Assembly: GCA_002723255.1 (NCBI GenBank)
Contig: PBNW01000058.1
Coordinates: forward strand, 1 to 34,994
Direction: 5' to 3'
Origin: Pelagibacterium sp.
Lineage (GTDB): Bacteria > Pseudomonadota > Alphaproteobacteria > Rhizobiales > Devosiaceae
Length of the DNA stretch: 34,994 nt
Shown here: positions 32,659-34,994 of the stretch, one piece after another
How positions within the stretch are numbered: position 1 is the first letter of the stretch
Layout: each line of letters opens with the position of its first letter
Made by a program: the position numbers and the translations under genes
The notes under the pieces: generated by a model
What the model was told of the DNA's origin: nothing
Databases searched by the model: none
Seen by the model: only the letters and a program-made list of their open reading frames with translations

Positions 32659-32918
32659 CTGCAAAAGGCCTGAGGGCATGGGACCGCAACTGGCCTTTTG
32701 ACCGGGATTGCGCGGAGTGGGACGCTTTGGGGGACCGCGCAGAACCCGTTTTCTCTCGGCGTTCCGGCCCGTTTGCCGTGTGCCGCCGCTTGCCCTATCA
32801 ACGCCAAAACCGGCAGTGAGTTGCAAAAGGGGTTGCATTATTTGCATCCATCGGGATTGTCGCGTTTCAGGTCGCTCTCCCCATTGCCTGAACGCTCGAT
32901 TCCAATTAAAGGCTCGCC

Positions 32919-34481
32919 ATGCAGAACGACGCGCCCACCGATACCATCCTCATCGTCGATTTCGGTTCCCAGGTCACCCAGCTCATTGCCCGCCGGGTGC
33001 GCGAAACCGGGGTCTATTGCGAAATCCACCCCTTCAGCTCCGCCGCTGACACGCTCGAAGCGCTCAAACCCAAGGGAATCATCCTCTCGGGTGGTCCGGC
33101 CAGTGTGATCGAGGACGGCGCACCCCAGGTCGATCGAAAGCTGCTCGATTACGGCGTGCCCATTCTTGGCATCTGCTACGGCCAGCAGGCCCTTTGCGTG
33201 GCGCTGGGCGGGGTCGTGGAGCCCGGCTATGTCCGCGAATTCGGACGCGCCGAAGTGCGCATCGAAAAGGACTGTTCGCTTTATGATGGCGTCTGGGAAC
33301 TCGACCATTCCTATCAGGTGTGGATGAGCCACGGCGACAAGGTTTCCGAAATCCCTGAGGGTTTCGAGGTGGTTGGCACTTCGCCCGGCGCTCCATTTGC
33401 CATTATCGCCAATGAGGAGTGCAAATTCTTCGGCGTCCAGTTCCACCCCGAGGTCTATCACACGCCCGATGGCGCCAGGCTGTACGCCAACTTCGTACAC
33501 CAGATTTGCGGCTGCGATGCCAACTGGACCATGGCCGCCTATCGCGAACAGGCCGTGGCCGCCATCCGCGAACAGGTGGGCGACAAGAAGGTCATTTGCG
33601 GGCTGTCGGGCGGCGTTGACTCATCGGTGGCCGCCATCCTGATCCACGAGGCCATCGGCAACCAGTTGACCTGCATTTTCGTCGACCACGGACTGTTGCG
33701 CAAGAACGAGGCCGACGAAGTGGTCTCGATGTTCAGGCATCAGTACAACATTCCGCTCGTCCACGTTGATGCCTCTGATGAATTCATCGGCGAGCTTGAA
33801 GGCGTCATCGAGCCCGAGGCCAAGCGCAAGATCATTGGCCGCTTGTTCATCGAGACGTTCGAAAAGGAAGCCGCCAAGATCGGCGGCGTCGAATTTCTCG
33901 CCCAGGGCACGCTCTATCCCGACGTCATCGAATCCGTCTCGTTCACCGGTGGTCCCTCGGTCACAATCAAGAGCCATCACAATGTCGGTGGGCTGCCCGA
34001 GCGCATGAACATGAAGCTCGTCGAACCGCTCCGTGAACTGTTCAAGGACGAAGTGCGCAAGTTGGGCCGCGAACTGGGCCTGCCCGAACATTTCGTTGGC
34101 CGCCATCCATTCCCCGGGCCGGGCCTTGCCATCCGCCTTCCGGGCGGCGTGAGCCGCGAAAAACTCGACATCCTACGCCAGGCCGATGCCATCTATCTTG
34201 ATGAAATCCGCAAGGCCGGGCTCTACGACACCATCTGGCAGGCCTTCGCCGTGCTGCTGCCGGTCCAGACCGTTGGCGTCATGGGCGACGGCCGCACCTA
34301 TGAAAGCGTCTGCGCCCTGCGCGCCGTCACATCGGTGGACGGTATGACCGCCGATTTCTACGCTTTCGACATGAATTTCCTCGGCCGCGCCGCGACCCGG
34401 ATCATCAACGAGGTCAAGGGCATCAACCGCGTCGTCTACGACGTGACCTCAAAGCCCCCGGGCACCATCGAGTGGGAATAA
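32919..34481 (+). CDS. guaA: GMP synthase (glutamine-hydrolysing)
   Basis: A 520-residue bifunctional enzyme converting XMP to GMP with glutamine and ATP. Class I glutamine amidotransferase domain: Cys86 in 'GICYGQQ', with His176 and Glu178 in '[10 protein letters not shown]'. ATP pyrophosphatase domain: P-loop 'SGGVDSSV' at 230-237. C-terminal dimer domain ends 'GTIEWE'. All catalytic residues are present and the length is normal. It starts at ATG 32919 after a long structured upstream region. It converges on msrA. Confidence 0.98.
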   Translation: MQNDAPTDTILIVDFGSQVTQLIARRVRETGVYCEIHPFSSAADTLEALKPKGIILSGGPASVIEDGAPQVDRKLLDYGVPILGICYGQQALCVALGGVVEPGYVREFGRAEVRIEKDCSLYDGVWELDHSYQVWMSHGDKVSEIPEGFEVVGTSPGAPFAIIANEECKFFGVQFHPEVYHTPDGARLYANFVHQICGCDANWTMAAYREQAVAAIREQVGDKKVICGLSGGVDSSVAAILIHEAIGNQLTCIFVDHGLLRKNEADEVVSMFRHQYNIPLVHVDASDEFIGELEGVIEPEAKRKIIGRLFIETFEKEAAKIGGVEFLAQGTLYPDVIESVSFTGGPSVTIKSHHNVGGLPERMNMKLVEPLRELFKDEVRKLGRELGLPEHFVGRHPFPGPGLAIRLPGGVSREKLDILRQADAIYLDEIRKAGLYDTIWQAFAVLLPVQTVGVMGDGRTYESVCALRAVTSVDGMTADFYAFDMNFLGRAATRIINEVKGINRVVYDVTSKPPGTIEWE

Positions 34482-34517
34482 AAAAACGGCGACCGGACCC
34501 CATCGGTCCGGCCGCCG
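34481..34517 (-). terminator. Terminator for leftward msrA, after guaA stop
   Basis: Stem CGGCGACCGGACC / GGTCCGGCCGCCG (34487-34499 with 34505-34517, one mismatch) with a short loop. On the minus strand it is followed by TTTTTTA, a good intrinsic terminator for msrA. On the plus strand there is no T tract, so it serves guaA less well. Confidence 0.8.
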
Positions 34518-34526
34518 AATTGTTGC

Positions 34527-34994
34527 CTATTGCGCGGCGGCGCGCTTGGGCAAGACCCAGTTGGGCCGCGGGAAATGGCACGTATAGCCATTCGGATTGC
34601 GCTCCAGATAATCCTGGTGCTCGGGCTCGGCCTCCCAGAAATCGCCCGCGGGCTCGACCTCTGTTACCGCCTTGCCCGGCCACAGTCCGGAAGCATCGAC
34701 ATCGGCGATTGTGTCCAGCGCGGTCTGCTTCTGGGCTTCACTCGTAAAATAGATCGCTGAGCGATAGCTGGTTCCCAGATCATTACCCTGCCGGTTCTTG
34801 GTGGAGGGGTCGTGAATCTGGAAGAAGAATTCCAGCAGTTCGCGATAGCTGATCCGGCTCGGGTCGAACGTGATATCGATGGCCTCGGCATGGGTGCCGT
34901 GGTTGCGATAGGTCGCGTTGCGCACGTCGCCGCCGGTATAGCCGACTCGCGTATCCACAACGCCGGGCAGCTTGCGGATCAGGTCCTGCATGCC
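34527..34994 (-). CDS. msrA: Peptide-methionine (S)-S-oxide reductase MsrA, 5' part missing
   Basis: The last 155 residues of MsrA, cut by the window edge at Gly-Met-Gln-Asp just after the catalytic GCFWG motif, which must lie outside. Present are '[23 protein letters not shown]' with the conserved YTGG, '[32 protein letters not shown]' and '[20 protein letters not shown]', then '[32 protein letters not shown]'. It repairs oxidised methionine in proteins using thioredoxin. The recycling cysteine usually near the C-terminus is present as 'YTCHF'. Confidence 0.95.
   Translation of the reverse strand, partial: GMQDLIRKLPGVVDTRVGYTGGDVRNATYRNHGTHAEAIDITFDPSRISYRELLEFFFQIHDPSTKNRQGNDLGTSYRSAIYFTSEAQKQTALDTIADVDASGLWPGKAVTEVEPAGDFWEAEPEHQDYLERNPNGYTCHFPRPNWVLPKRAAAQ

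Overview
The window looks like high-GC alphaproteobacterial chromosome, most likely Hyphomicrobiales and plausibly Devosia/Pelagibacterium-like. That placement is an inference from the gene families (DUF6074, DUF6151, a Ppx/GppA-RlmE pair, and guaB, an RsmB-type methyltransferase and guaA in the same neighbourhood) and from the codon usage. No marker gene in the window settles the genus.

Positions 1 to about 14,260 are the right part of a prophage that ends at the 3' end of a tRNA-Gln(CUG) gene, the presumed attachment site. Its left end and any integrase lie outside the window. It opens with a phage replication-initiator-like gene carrying four 20-bp iterons followed by an AT-rich stretch, a layout like the lambda O/ori arrangement. 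A DUF6074 protein, a small HTH protein and a PemK/MazF-like toxin gene follow, then a terminator. A tightly packed rightward late operon comes next: portal, unknown, prohead protease, capsid, unknown, degenerate HNH, major tail protein, head-tail connectors, terminase small and large subunits, tape measure, unknown, a multi-zinc-module protein, unknown. The terminase sits unusually late, between the head-closure and tape-measure genes. No tail-tip, receptor-binding or lysis genes are visible. One leftward gene and a cluster of TGTGCC repeats lie next to the tRNA.

From 14,334 to 34,994 the content is ordinary chromosome: a secreted CHAP-like protein (-), Ppx/GppA phosphatase and RlmE (+), an MFS exporter (-), a lipid kinase and metallophosphoesterase pair (+), a GT2 glycosyltransferase, a VOC protein and a DUF6151 protein (+), a FAD disulfide oxidoreductase with a DUF4126 membrane protein (-), guaB, MAPEG, VOC, an RsmB-like methyltransferase, a small membrane-anchored protein and TspO (+), two tandem AraC/GyrI-like regulators, a secreted Gly/Asn-repeat protein, guaA (+), and a partial msrA (-). 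The two GMP-synthesis genes guaB and guaA lie about 6.3 kb apart.

The most interesting structures are: the in-gene iteron origin; the reordered and apparently incomplete phage morphogenesis cluster; the five-module zinc protein; a duplicated intergenic double-hairpin repeat whose end supplies the TAG stop of the converging gene in both copies; and a duplicated AraC/GyrI regulator locus whose upstream segment, with a TCAA-NN-TTGA palindrome, recurs before both regulators and again before the (GGN)10/(N)13 secreted protein.
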